Position numbers and translations under genes: made by a program. This document shows positions 1 to 10,777 of a stretch of DNA of 64,000 nt, piece by piece. Numbering within the stretch: the first letter of the stretch is position 1; each line of letters begins with the position of its first letter. Source of the DNA: Liolophura sinensis (lineage: Eukaryota; Mollusca; Polyplacophora; Chitonida; Chitonidae). The notes below the pieces were generated by a model. That model was not told the DNA's origin. It did no database searches and saw only the letters and a list, made by a program, of their open reading frames with translations. The stretch spans positions 56,618,512-56,682,511 of the forward strand of contig NC_088301.1 of NCBI RefSeq assembly GCF_032854445.1. The letters run 5' to 3'.

Positions 1-3000
1 GAAACTTCTCCAATGATTTGTCTCCTCCATTTTTCTGCTTTATGTAGGTCTTCGCAATCTGTTGCAAGAAATGGCCTTCTTTCCTGTTTAAAAGACAACA
101 ATGTGAGTTTACTTCCATAGGACACCATTTACAAAATTCAAAATAAACATAAGTCAGTTTAAAGGCAGAGTAACATAAAGCAGCATCTATACGAAAGTTG
201 TGCACACCTGCCTATTCGAACCACTCACTACACTATACACTTTATCACTAGAAGAAAATCTTCCATGTTTTATTTATACTTGGCAAAGTTTTGATGTTGG
301 CATGCATAGGGGAAATACACAGTGAGTAAATTATGTTTAATACCACACAATATAAGGTACATGAACTGTGACAAGGCACAACTAAAACTAAAAGGTATCC
401 TGTAGGCAGTCACTAGACATCACTAAAGCAATTCTCTTACCCTCTCCTTCGTTCCCGCCTGAGCTGCTCGCCACCGAGCCAAAGTGGTCCTGAAATTGAC
501 ATGTACATTTATGAATGGATAAGATGTTGAGGGGCTAGTCCATTACGGCAAAGCTACATACTCTTATCTGATATAATATACCCAAAAATATCTAATATTA
601 ACTTGTTAATAATTCATTTTTAACATTAATAAATGTCTTAGGGAAATGTAAATGGAGAACTACAATTTGTAGTACACTTTATTTAAACATCATGTTCAGG
701 GCAAACACCTTTAAATGCTGAGAAAATGAAAACTCTTTCCAGTTTGCCCTAGATTCCCAACAATCCATCGGTTATCTCCCTTGTATCAAGCCACCTGGCT
801 CAGTATGAATTGCTGAAGATTAAAATGGTGATGACCTAATGCCAATAATGTACAATGATCCTGAGAGGAAGATCACTGTGCATGTGTATCATGAAATTAT
901 ACAATATCAGACATAAATCAAAGTACTTACATAGCTTTTTCACTGTTTCGAGCCTGAAAAAAAAAACGAATCACAAGTTAAAAAACATTTACTGATTTTA
1001 ACTCTAACTTGAATCAACAAAGAAGAAATTTTGAAAACTGAGACTTTATGCAATTTTGGCAACGTTATGTTGCCAAATACAGTTAAAATCTATTGAATGG
1101 AGAAAAGTAGAAGATGTAAGAGTAACTGATGTGTGTAGGATATTGACTTACTAGTTATATTTATCATAGAAAAATGTTTAAGGTTTCATTGGAATGCAAG
1201 ATGATGTCCTACTGGAAAAATGTTTCACCTCCAAAAGTAATAGCATATGACAGTTCTTTGCAATCAAAAATTCTCTTTTTGAGCAAAATTTTAAATCATT
1301 TACTATCCTCTCAGATAAAAATAACAAAGACAATGTCTCGAGTTAGACGGTGAGGAGCTATTTTGATACATAACGTGGTCTTGAAATACCTCTAGTAGAT
1401 CATGTGATATAGCATTGAACTTTTCACCACCCTCTGTAGCCAAAGCACCAAGCTTCATAATCCAACCCAGAAGGGCATAAAACATAACTTGCACTCCTTG
1501 GCAGGTAAATTTAGGTAGAACTGTCACGGACACGGACATGGATTTGAAAATATTTTTTTTTGAGAGGCTGGGATGTACTCAGTGTTACGATAAATGTCAG
1601 ACTATTAAAATAGCACTACAATGTCATCTAGATGGACTAGGCCAATTCTTACATTCCATTCTGTCCGCAAGCAAAACATGCTAGTTAGGTTTAGTGTGAG
1701 ATTGTGCTGACATTTGGTTTGGTTTGCCCAGCCAAGGATGGCCCCAAAACAACATCAGGGTGCTTCGTTTAAAAACCAGATGCAGTTGCCGTAGCAGTTT
1801 GTCATAGCATTTTACCCATCAAATATCTGTTCTTTGCCTGAAGTTTGCAGAAGACACTTATGTTCCTTGCCATTTCGTCTCTTTATTTACCACAAGTACA
1901 TCGTTAATCCCTAATTTCCTTGACCGCGTGGGCCCTAGATTCCTTGGTGATGCTCAAAGCGACTCGCTGTATTGACAGCCTCAACGAGGGAAGGTAACTG
2001 CATCAGGGTTTTAAATGGACTGGATGTTTGTTTGAGGCCATTCTTGGCCGAACAAAATTCAACCCTAACATTTGGGCAATCTCAGACTAGTTAAAATTAT
2101 CATGAATGTTAACAGGGGAAGATCAGTCTTCCTGAATTTTCTCAGTTCAGAGCTTTCAAATAGGCCTACTTCAAGTCAAAGTAGGCCTATACCTATGTCT
2201 AGCCATGTTGACACATAGCCCCAAGTGTCTGTTTCAACTCCTCTCTTTATATACAAAAAGTTGAGATATGACCCTACAGTTTTATAGTGTGTCAACTAGT
2301 CCCAGGTGCCTGTTTCAATTCTTCTCTTTATACTGGGCTGGCAGTGTCACAGCTCGATACACTATAAACAATACACTGTTTCTCGCAGACTCCAATACAT
2401 CTTTATAATTGGTTGCAGGAGTATAAAATGGATGTTAACTGTGGCTCTTACCTCAGCTTACCAGCACATGCAACATCCCACACATATTCCACTTTGTAAG
2501 GCCACATCATACCCAAATTCACGTGACGGTCATCGCTAATGCAGCAGTCATTTTGCCTTCACCAGGAGGTGATTGTCACCTTGATTAGAAATGGTTTTCC
2601 ACGTGGTGAATACGGGACTTGTGTGCCATTACAGACAGGAATATACCTGAGATGCTGCGTGTGCGGGCAAGCGATGAGGTAAGACCCAAAGTTGACACCC
2701 CTCTTGGACTGCAGCCATCATTTAGAAATGACTTATCGAGCATGGCATGAAACGATACATGGTTTACCACAGTCTGCTGCTGTGGCCGTGATACTCTGTC
2801 AGCCCAGTACAAAAAGAGGAGTTGAAACAGGCAACTGGGACCAGTGGAAACTCTGTAAAACTGTAGGGTCATATCTCAATTTTTTTATTCCATAGGTCTT
2901 AGTTTCTCCATGCATAACACCATATACCAACTTAGCTCGTCATAATAGACTAAACGGTTAACAAAAGGCTATGTGCAAGTGGAGATTATGACCTGGCTTA

Positions 3001-3101
3001 TTTATCATTTGTTGTTGTTGTTGCTGCTATCGAACAAACTCAAGATTAGTATCGCTAATAACAACACAGCAAACAACAAATCACTTTAATAAACATACCA
3101 T
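1..3101 (-). CDS. ISY1: Pre-mRNA-splicing factor ISY1 homolog, 5' part (partial)
   Basis: ISY1 is a component of the catalytic spliceosome (NineTeen-complex associated) acting in the nucleus. Four exons are visible on the minus strand. Exon 1 ends exactly with the initiator ATG at 3101-3099, followed by donor GTATGT. Exon 2 (953-931) encodes ARNSEKAM across its junction. Exon 3 (489-441) encodes TTLARWRAAQAGTKER. Exon 4 (83 to beyond position 1) encodes ERRPFLATDCEDLHKAEKWR and then RQIIGEV. This order matches the conserved ISY1 N-terminus (MARNAEKAM, LARF/LARW, ERRPFLA, KAEKWRRQIIGE). Phases join cleanly (exon 2 leaves AT, exon 3 starts with G). The protein is cut by the window edge after about 52 residues; the rest lies to the left. 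Intron 1 (about 2.1 kb) holds a long inverted repeat. Exons 2-4 are certain; exon 1 is inferred from the ATG-plus-donor pattern and the head-to-head position with IMP4. Confidence 0.88.
2161..2189. repeat. Perfect 11-bp-stem palindrome
   Basis: TAGGCCTACTT at 2161-2171 pairs perfectly with AAGTAGGCCTA at 2179-2189 around a 7-base loop. It lies just outside the larger fold-back element in ISY1 intron 1 and may be a remnant of an element end. Confidence 0.6.
2255..2885. mobile_element. Long fold-back (inverted-repeat) element in ISY1 intron 1
   Basis: The left arm (about 2255-2537) is the reverse complement of the right arm (about 2600-2885), with a short spacer. The clearest pairing is TTGAGATATGACCCTACAG at 2261-2279 with its exact complement at 2861-2879. 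Further paired blocks are TATACTGGGCTG near 2330 and the matching CAGCCCAGTAC near 2800, and the internal CTTACCTCA block. Arms of nearly 290 bp with imperfect identity indicate an old fold-back MITE-like insertion. It carries no protein. Confidence 0.75.
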
Positions 3102-3451
3102 TGTAGGAGCCTGAAGTCACCTCACGATTGGAACAGGGTTAACAGAGTACAGCTGGCTTCCTCACGTGAAGAGGAATCTCAAGTTCATCAGTTGAACACC
3201 AGCTTTTCAGTTGTAGTTGTCGCTGTTGAGTCGTTTTTCGGCATAGACAAAACTAAGCGATAAACAAGTTTTAATAAATTACTATATGTTAAGTGACAGT
3301 TTATATGTACATGTATATAAAATTCATTACAAAGCAATATTTATTAGTTATTGTTATGATTTTGTTCATTTTGTTTTATTTATTGTTCAAAAAAACTATT
3401 TTATAGATTACAGTAGCCCTCACTTCCGGTTTCGACTTCAAGTAAAACAGC
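3102..3451. promoter_or_regulatory. Shared divergent promoter and 5' UTRs of ISY1 and IMP4
   Basis: Only 350 bp separate the inferred start codons of the two divergent genes. On the IMP4 side, CACTTCCGG at 3421-3429 is an ETS-like CTTCCGG element of the kind common at housekeeping transcription starts, followed about 23 bp later by the ATG. On the ISY1 side, a GTTTTTCGGC stretch near 3230-3242 is likely close to the 5' end. No clear TATA box serves either side. Exact start sites cannot be read from sequence alone. Confidence 0.55.
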
Positions 3452-6400
3452 ATGGTAGGTCACATGTGTGTGTTGTGAACTGTATTTTTGGATGTAGTAT
3501 TCTAGTATTAATCATGCCATGGACATTAATATTGATCTGTAGAGAAATTTTCATAGAACTTTTCCCATTGGGTTCATTTTTGGTTCATTGGGAGCATCTT
3601 GGCCCATGAAAGTAAAAAGCATTACACTGTTAGCGTTCTCACTAGATGTGGCGTGTTGTAAAGACGTTCTGATTTTACGCTGTAGTGACGGACGGAACAG
3701 AGCATTTCATTAATACAGCTTAATTTTTTTCCAGTTTCGAGAATCTCTCTTCTGCCCAGCATATTATCCAAATGATTTTGAATTTAAGAGTAACTCTTAA
3801 ATCCAGCAACCCAAAGTTTTGCAAGAGTTAAGGTGGAATACAGCCCCCACATACCCTAAATCACGAGTTTAGCCGAAAATTTCTGACCATATATAGTTAT
3901 TTATTTTAGACTAGACACATATTTCGTCGTTCGGTGATGTTTTGAAAGAACGGCACCCTTATCAATGTCGGCCTAATTGTTACTGATGTTTTGGCACAAC
4001 ATACTCTCGCAGACCATACATGAAACATGCATTCTGGTAGAAGATATGTAGAGACGGAACTAGTGCTAAAATTTCATTGCTGAATGAAGCATTTTGGCAC
4101 GACTCACTTGGCAAAAAATAAGTGAGATGTGCATTCTTGCCGTAGGTGTGTAGTGATTCTACAGGAGCTAACAGTTGCATGTGCAGGGAAGCATGAGCTT
4201 GTCTATTAATCTTGTCACAGGTATGTACAATCCTGTGAAAAAACACTGCTGAGACCTCCACTGTCCCCCATCTGTGCCCAATTACCAAGAATCACAGTTA
4301 GACACAAGGAGTCGTGGGGTACACTTTTTAAATTCATCAGCTAAACTAGATGTGATTTAGGGTATGTCTTCACCTCCCTAGCGTAAATTCAATGTCAACC
4401 AAGTGTTCATCATAATCAGTTAACCTGTTTTAAGTCTTGCTGAACCAATAACGATCCATGACAACCACACAAGTTCAAAATAAGTACATTTCCAGACACT
4501 ACATGCACTGTGGCTGCCATCTCATTCTGATAGTCATGCACACATCGCGTGATAGATGTAAAAAAAAAAATAAGTTAGTTCAATGAAGGTAATCCCAATG
4601 GCAATCATTACAGTAACACTAGGTAAGTCCAGTCGCCCGTCAGATTTAGACTGGCGCAGGCCCTGAGCTCAGAGCATTTCACTCATCACTCATTCATTCT
4701 CATCTGAAAATGTACTTGTGTTGTGAATTTGTGTAGGTTGTCCTGGATTGTTTTTGGTTCAGCTACGCTCGGAACAGGTTAGTTGGCTATGTTCATCACT
4801 CGGTTAACATTGATTTTTGCTAGGGAAATTTTAATGCGTGTGTGAAGATGTGGTAAATGTTCCTTACCGTTAGTCCGATACATTTGAGGCTGTGGCTATA
4901 TGGCAGCTTGATGGAGGTGGGTATACTATAACTGCTATGGTATAGACTCGGAAAATATGACTATTTTTAATGAACAGACGTAATTCTCACAACAGGTTAG
5001 TCAGTTTGTAGAAACATTTGTAGTTAACATTGATTTATGCTAGGTGTGTATTCATTCTATCAACTATTGTAAAGTCAGGGCTTTTAACGAGGTTAGTTTG
5101 CAAGAGTCCACTACCATGTCCTGTCCAAATCTATGTGAACTCGCAAGGCCCATTAATATATAAACATACAATTATTCTATCTGCCCTGACCTTCTCTCAC
5201 ACTTCAGCATAGTCATTTGATCGACCATTTGCTTCTCTCAGAGTTCGAGTTCTACTGACTCACACCTCTTGCATTTCTTGTTTGTCTTCTGTGAAAGTAC
5301 ATGTACAGATTTGTGCAAATATGCACGATTACATTTAAAATAAAATGAACAACTATTATGTCTAACTGTCCTCAGTGAGCTATTCTATAAAATTCTGACA
5401 TGCCATTGTCTATCGGTGTATCAAAGCAACATGGTTAAAGTAAAAGAAAGCTAAAATATGAAGTAAGGTTCATCATACAGACAACTTAAAACTATGCATA
5501 AATATACTTTCATCTGTTTTTTTTTTTTTTTTTTTTTTTTAGATTTTTTGTGAAGAGTTAAAGCAGTTTAAACCTTTGAATTCTAAAGTGGGCTTTATGG
5601 ACCATACTACCAGAGTGTAGGAACTCTGACGTCACAGGAAGTTTTTCCAACTTTCATCATGACACTGAATGATGTTATTTACTTGTTTGATTGGTGTTTT
5701 ACGCTGAACTCAAGAATATTTCAATTATACGATGGCGACCAGCATTATGGTGGGAGGAAACCAGGCAGAACGCAGGGAAAACCGTCGACCATCCACAGGT
5801 TGCTGACAGACTTTCCCATGTACGGCCAGAGAGGAAGCCAGCATGAGCTGGACTTGAACTCACAGCAACCGCATTGGTGAGAGGCTCCTGGGTCATTACA
5901 CTGCGCTAGCCAACTGAGCCATGGAGGGCCCCTGAATGTTGAAAAAAATCCTTTAACCCATGAGTAAAAGATTACTCAAATAATGTTCTCAAAAATTCCT
6001 TCCTTCTGGTGAACATGAGGAGAAAAAGGTGATCTGACATCAGAGTTCCTTAATACCATCAGTACGGCCCATAAAGCAACCACAGAATTCAAATATTTGA
6101 ATGCCTTTCAACTCTCAAGAAAATCTAAAAAAATAAATGAAAATATTTTTACACATAGTTTTCAGAGGTCTGTATGATGAACCTTACTTCATATTTTAGC
6201 TTTCTTTCACTATAAAATGCTTTTCCTTCAATCGCTCAGATATTTTCACGATCCCTCCACCCCAGCTGTACATGAGGCTTCAATTATTATCACTTCTGGT
6301 GAAATGAGTTTCATGTAGGGCATTGTCTTTTTAGTTTTCTTTACGTCTGTCATTCAGATTCTTACATCTGTAAAAATTTACACCCATGCTTCTCCATCCC

Positions 6401-9400
6401 ACTTTATATCATTTCTAAGCCACATTTCTGAATCTTGAAAAGTGAGTTACAGTACACAGAAATTTGCAGATATATTCCCTTACTGAGGATAATTTTCATG
6501 GCAGCCACATCTGTATTGCAAGGATTACTGTGGCAGTGTCCAGTATTATAACAGTAATTCCTGTTAACCTGCTGACGGAAATAAGTTATTTGTAATTTCA
6601 GTTAAGACGACAGGCAAGGCTGCGGCGGGAATATATTTACAGGAAATCTGTTGAAGAACGTGATCGTGCAGTTGCAGACAAAAGACAGCGATTGAAGAGA
6701 TCATTAGAAGGTAAGATTTAGATTGATGAATTCATCAGCTTTTATTATATGGGAAAAGAATTCCAGTCACCTTGAGTCACCTTGGTTAACTCTCTTCGAC
6801 TTCTTTGTTTGAAGGATGAATTTTTGTGTAACATGTATCAAGAATTTTTACTCCTGAAGTCTGCAAACTGACCACATAGCTGATCACAGTCTCCTCTGAC
6901 ATAATAGTTGAAAAAGAATATTTACAGCCTTCAGTTGCAAGGTGACATAGTTCCATGAAACACACTTAGTGTTCGAATAGAAGTATTCATTGTCATGTGA
7001 TATTTCCATTGCAGAAAACAAGGAGATACCCACAGATCTAAGGAGAGATGCCATAGACTTACAAAAAAAGCTAGACTGGGAGGATCCAGGAGCTGATGGT
7101 AGGGAATTTGTCCTCTGTAGTACATTAAATCACCTAAAATTTTGCCCAAAAAGGTGCTCTTTCAGTTGCAAATAAATGCCGGCATAAAACATTATGTGTT
7201 GAAAGAAACACCTTTCTTAGATCAATAGAATTCTCACAATCAGACAAATTTACAATACTTATAGATCTGGTAGTAAGAACTGTGATGAAAGTGCCAATTA
7301 GCATGTTCCTAATACAATCATGGTACACTGCAATATTTTAATCTGTATAAGAAGACGCATTCTCATAAGTTAATCAACAACCTGCTTTTTTGGAAGGAAT
7401 TACAACTAATGTGGATGACGAGTACAAGTGGGCTGGAGTGGAGGACCCAAAAATTATTGTGACAACCTCAAGAGACCCAAGCTCTAAGTTAAAACAGTTT
7501 GCAAAGGTGAGAAATATTTCAGTAAGGGGATGTATATTAAAATGTTGTCATGTCCAACTATATTATTCCAACAATTATTATTATCAAAATTTCTTGTTTG
7601 GTGGTGATTTTAAAACTCTCAGCAGTAGCAAGAGAAACTTACAGGTTATACTGTCTAAAGCTCACGGTGAATCAAATGAACTGGGCCCACATACTCAAAG
7701 CAGGAAACAGCTAACTTGATAGTGAAGTCAAGTTAGCTTGACTGCACATGTCCAGGGGCCACTTGCACCAAGCGATTGTAACTGTCTTCGCAACACACAT
7801 TTAAAGCATATGTTGCTGTGTTAGTTACAGTCAACTTAGGCAACGACTTGTTTTTGGGAAAGGCCCCAAAAGATCCAAAATTGGAGTCAAAAGTAGAAAA
7901 TCTGAGACATATCCATGCACTTTCTTTCTTCTGTGTAAGAAAGAACATGTTTGAATTCTCTATTAGTTTGTGTCATCATGCTGAAATTTTTTTTTTTTTT
8001 TTTTATCAGGAAGTGCGGTTACTGTTCCCAAACAGTCAACGAATCAACAGAGGGAACTATGAGACAAATCAGCTGATGTCAGCATGCCGATCTAATGATG
8101 TAACAGATTTAATACTGCTCCATGAACACAGGGGTGTGCCAGGTAAAGCTGTGGGCAAAGAGCAGCTAGCACCAGTAAACAAACACATATGATTGAAATA
8201 CATGTACATGGTACCTGTACTTTGAGGGATCAGTTGCACCTTTCCTAACTTGCAAACCAAGTTAGTTTGCAACAATGCAACAGAATCTGTTCTATGCTTC
8301 AGATATGTTTTCATTACTAGTGAAGGCTCGGCTTGAGTGTTTTTTTGTCCGACAACACAAAGCCACATGTAAAACAAGAAAACTAGTATATCTTGGGAAT
8401 GGACATTTCAGCAGAATGGACAGCAACATGTAGCACTGGACTATTTGTTGGATTGTAAGTTATCAATGGGAATATTTAAGGGCAGCATGAAATGAAAAGG
8501 ACTTGAGTAAGCGAAAGTTAATCAAGAAATTGTGAGAGTGATACAATGGTACAGTGTCAGACACTAATCTGTGTACGCCTGTGGCAAAACTTCATTTTTT
8601 TTTTCACACCTGCCTTCATGTAATAGGCAAGGCTTATCATTTATTATTTGTATTGCTATTTTGTATGTGCAAGGATCTTTTATAGAATTTATTAAATCCT
8701 AGTTGAACACAAAAATGTGCTTTCTTATGATTATACTTTTGTAACCTAATTTTCTTGTGCAGATGGGTTGATAGTTTGCCACCTACCCTATGGTCCCACG
8801 GCTTACTTCACACTCTCAAATGTTGTCATGAGACATGACATCCCAGATGTAGGCACCATGTCAGAGGCTTTCCCGCATCTCATCTTCAACAAATTTTCAT
8901 CAAAGCTTGGTAACCGGGTAAGTAAGGACAGGAAACCTTGTTATGGTTGTGCATCATGTCTTGTAATTGTAGACATTCACGCTACATGTGTAGGTGGGCC
9001 TCAGTGGCCTAGTGGTTAGCTATTATGGCAACAATTCCTCAGGAGCCTCTCACCCATGTGATCACTATGAGTTCAAGCCTAGCTCATGCTGGCTTTCACT
9101 CTTGTCATGCATGAGAAGGCCTGCCAGCAACCTATGGATAGTTGTTGGTTTTCTCTCGACCTAAGTTCAGCTTCCTTCCTTGCCATCTTATAAGCGAAAA
9201 ATATTCTTGAGTATAGCGTTCAACTCCAATCAAATATAAATAAACAAACAAAAATTAAATATGGTCAGGCATAAATTCTAAAGTATTATGCAAAGTGCTT
9301 AAGGAGTTTTTCACACTTCTTACTAATTATTTACACTACATATAAAAAAGCCTGTAAGATTCTCCAGAATTAGGGGCATTAAGCACTTGGCAGTGCTTGT

Positions 9401-10776
9401 GAGACAGTTACTGAAAAAAAAAACACTGCTCTTACAGAAGTTCTTTGGAGGTCACTTACCTTCCACTCCAGCAACATGGCACAAACATATGTAATGAACT
9501 CGGGGTCTCCGTGGCTAGGATGGTTAGTGCGCTAGCGCAGCGTAATGACCCAGGAGCCTCTCGCCAATGCGGTCGCTGCGAGTTCAAGTCCAGCTCATGC
9601 AGGCTTCCTCTCTGGCAGTACGTGGGAAGGTCTGCAAGCAACCTACGGATGGTCGTGGGTTTCCCCGGCGCTCTGCCCGGTTTTCTCCCACCATAATGTC
9701 ACACAAAGGAGAGTTAGCCAGTAGGCCGAACTAGCCGAAGGGTGAACTTCATCATTTACTTGTAAAAGGCACAAATGTTGCCTCCAGAATCAATCAATCA
9801 GTTTAATGTGTTCAGTTACAGTTTTCCTCCCACCATAACCCTGACAGCCATAATATAAAATGAGATACACTGAGTGCGGAGTAAAATGTAACATAATACA
9901 GATAAGTGTGCGATTGTCTTATTGTACTGATTCGTATTTTAGGTGAAAAATATACTGAAGTACTTGTTCCCTGTGCCTAAAGATGACAGTAGAAGGGTCA
10001 TAACTTTCTCCAATGATGATGATTTTATTTCATTCAGGTAATAGTTTCCATTTTCCTAGAACTCTGATGCATTTATTAAAACAAGGGTGCTAGCTTCATG
10101 AGGGTAGTAATGGATGATAATATAGACACGTTATACATGTATATAGAAGTACGGTAAAAGATTATCTGACTGAATTAAGTGATTATAAATAGAAAAAAAA
10201 ATTTTTAAATTGGTCACTTAATCATTCAATTGTCTGTGAGTGTTCAGGTGGATAAGTTTTCAGATTGTTACTGGGCTCCGTTCTGATTGTATTATAGAGG
10301 TTTGAATATATAAGAAATAGACATTGGTTTATGTCTGTACACTGGTAGCTACAATGTTTGTCATTTCGTCTTTCAGGCACCATGTGTACAAAAATGTTGA
10401 CAGAGATATTGTTCTGACAGAAGTAGGACCACGATTTGAAATGAAATGTGAGTATCAGAAGTTAAAGCACCTTGTATTGAAAGCCTAAAATCTTACCTCA
10501 TGTTGACACAAATTTTTAAGATCTTCAGTTATCAGTTAACATCCCTGATACTGCAAGTACATATTCATGTACATTGAAGAAGTTGATTTAATGTAAAAAT
10601 TAATGCTCATAACCATTACAAGGCAAGATGTATTATATAAGTGGTGTTTACTGTTTTTTTGCAGTGTATCAAATCATATTGGCACACTGGACACAGCCAG
10701 CACTGCAGATGTTGAATGGGTCTTGAGACCATACATGAATACCACAAAGAAAAGAAGATTTCTCACTGATGAATAA
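3452..10776 (+). CDS. IMP4: U3 snoRNP protein IMP4 (Brix domain), frameshifted in last exon
   Basis: IMP4 belongs to the Mpp10-Imp3-Imp4 module of the SSU processome in the nucleolus and promotes U3 snoRNA pairing with pre-rRNA. Exons: 3452-3454 (ATG at the end of exon 1), 6602-6710, 7015-7098, 7397-7506, 8010-8142, 8763-8917, 9943-10037, 10377-10447, 10665-10776. Diagnostic peptides in order: [118 protein letters not shown]. All phases join. In the last exon the frame fails at about 10678-10683: LYQII must be followed by [13 protein letters not shown], which lies one frame over, so one G is missing from the TTGG run. Read literally, translation stops at 10724-10726. With one base restored the protein would be 290 aa, close to the usual family length of about 291 aa. 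A homopolymer sequencing or assembly error is most likely. The TAA stop overlaps AATAAA. Confidence 0.95.
3831..4375. mobile_element. Short element with terminal inverted repeats in IMP4 intron 1
   Basis: ACATACCCTAAATCAC near 3850-3866 is exactly complementary to GTGATTTAGGGTATGT at 4349-4364. Pairing continues through GTTTAGC on the inner side and AGGTG on the outer side, giving TIRs of about 35-45 bp. The interior of about 450 bp has no recognisable coding content. Family not recognised; probably a non-autonomous DNA element abutting the next fold-back element. Confidence 0.55.
4375..4890. mobile_element. Fold-back element, copy 1 (same family as 23.2-23.9 kb)
   Basis: The left arm at about 4375-4495 (including CGATCCATGACAACCACACA) is the reverse complement of the right arm at about 4705-4832 (AGGTTGTCCTGGATTG). 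The right arm extends to about 4890, while the outer part of the left arm is missing or replaced by the neighbouring TIR element. The central part includes GGCAATCATTACAGTAACAC, which recurs in reverse complement in the second copy. No coding capacity. Confidence 0.7.
5443..6208. mobile_element. Third fold-back element, split by a SINE
   Basis: AAAGAAAGCTAAAATATGAA at about 5443-5463 and the AGTAAGGTTCATCA that follows pair perfectly with the block ending at 6208 (stem over 30 bp). Inner blocks also pair: GAATTCTAAAGTGGGCTTTATGG near 5578-5600 with the CCCATAAAGCAACCACAGAATTC region near 6068-6090, and GGAACTCTGACGTCA with TGACATCAGAGTTCC. The interior holds a minus-strand SINE (5674-5933) that inserted after the fold-back element. 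Located in IMP4 intron 1. Confidence 0.75.
5674..5933 (-). mobile_element. tRNA-derived SINE, family A, near full length
   Basis: In reverse orientation it reads a tRNA-like head (TGGCTCAGTTGGCTAGCGCAG-type A box region, then GAGTTCAAGTCCAGCTCATG as B box) followed by the family body (ACCATAATGCTGGTCGCCAT, ATATTCTTGAGTTCAGCGTA) and an AAACACCAATCAAACAAGTA tail. It matches about ten other copies in this window. Confidence 0.8.
7709..7738. repeat. Short perfect palindrome in IMP4 intron 4
   Basis: AGCTAACTTGA at 7709-7719 pairs with TCAAGTTAGCT at 7728-7738, with an 8-base loop. Related CAAGTTAG words recur at 8226-8270, suggesting remnants of a small palindromic element in this intron and the next. 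Confidence 0.5.
8995..9251 (+). mobile_element. SINE family A, diverged full-length copy
   Basis: Starts with GGCCTCAGTGGCCTAGTGGT (tRNA-like A box), continues with GAGTTCAAGCCTAGCTCATG (B box), and ends with the family 3' end and a CAAATATAAATAAACAAACA tail. Lies in IMP4 intron 6. Confidence 0.75.
9502..9698 (+). mobile_element. SINE family A, 3'-truncated copy
   Basis: Contains the complete tRNA-like head (GTGGCTAGGATGGTTAGTGC, GAGTTCAAGTCCAGCTCATG) and the body up to CTCCCACCATAATG, where it breaks off without the AAACACCAATCAAATAAATA tail. Second SINE within IMP4 intron 6. Confidence 0.75.
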
Positions 10777-10777
10777 A
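10772..10777 (+). terminator. Polyadenylation signal AATAAA overlapping IMP4 stop
   Basis: The stop codon TAA of IMP4 lies inside GAATAAAATG. A cleavage site 10-30 bp downstream would give a very short 3' UTR. Other AATAAA hexamers occur further downstream (near 11384 and 11930), so usage is not established. Confidence 0.4.

Noticed and set aside
3980-4288. Minus-strand open frame of 102 codons
   Set aside because: It lies inside the TIR element at 3831-4375 and has internal imperfect repeats, not protein features.
5699-5896. Open frames within SINE copies (also 9445-9696, 36780-37097, 40429-40611, 52446-52740)
   Set aside because: All fall in family A SINE sequence on one strand or the other; they repeat between copies and reflect the tRNA-derived consensus, not genes.
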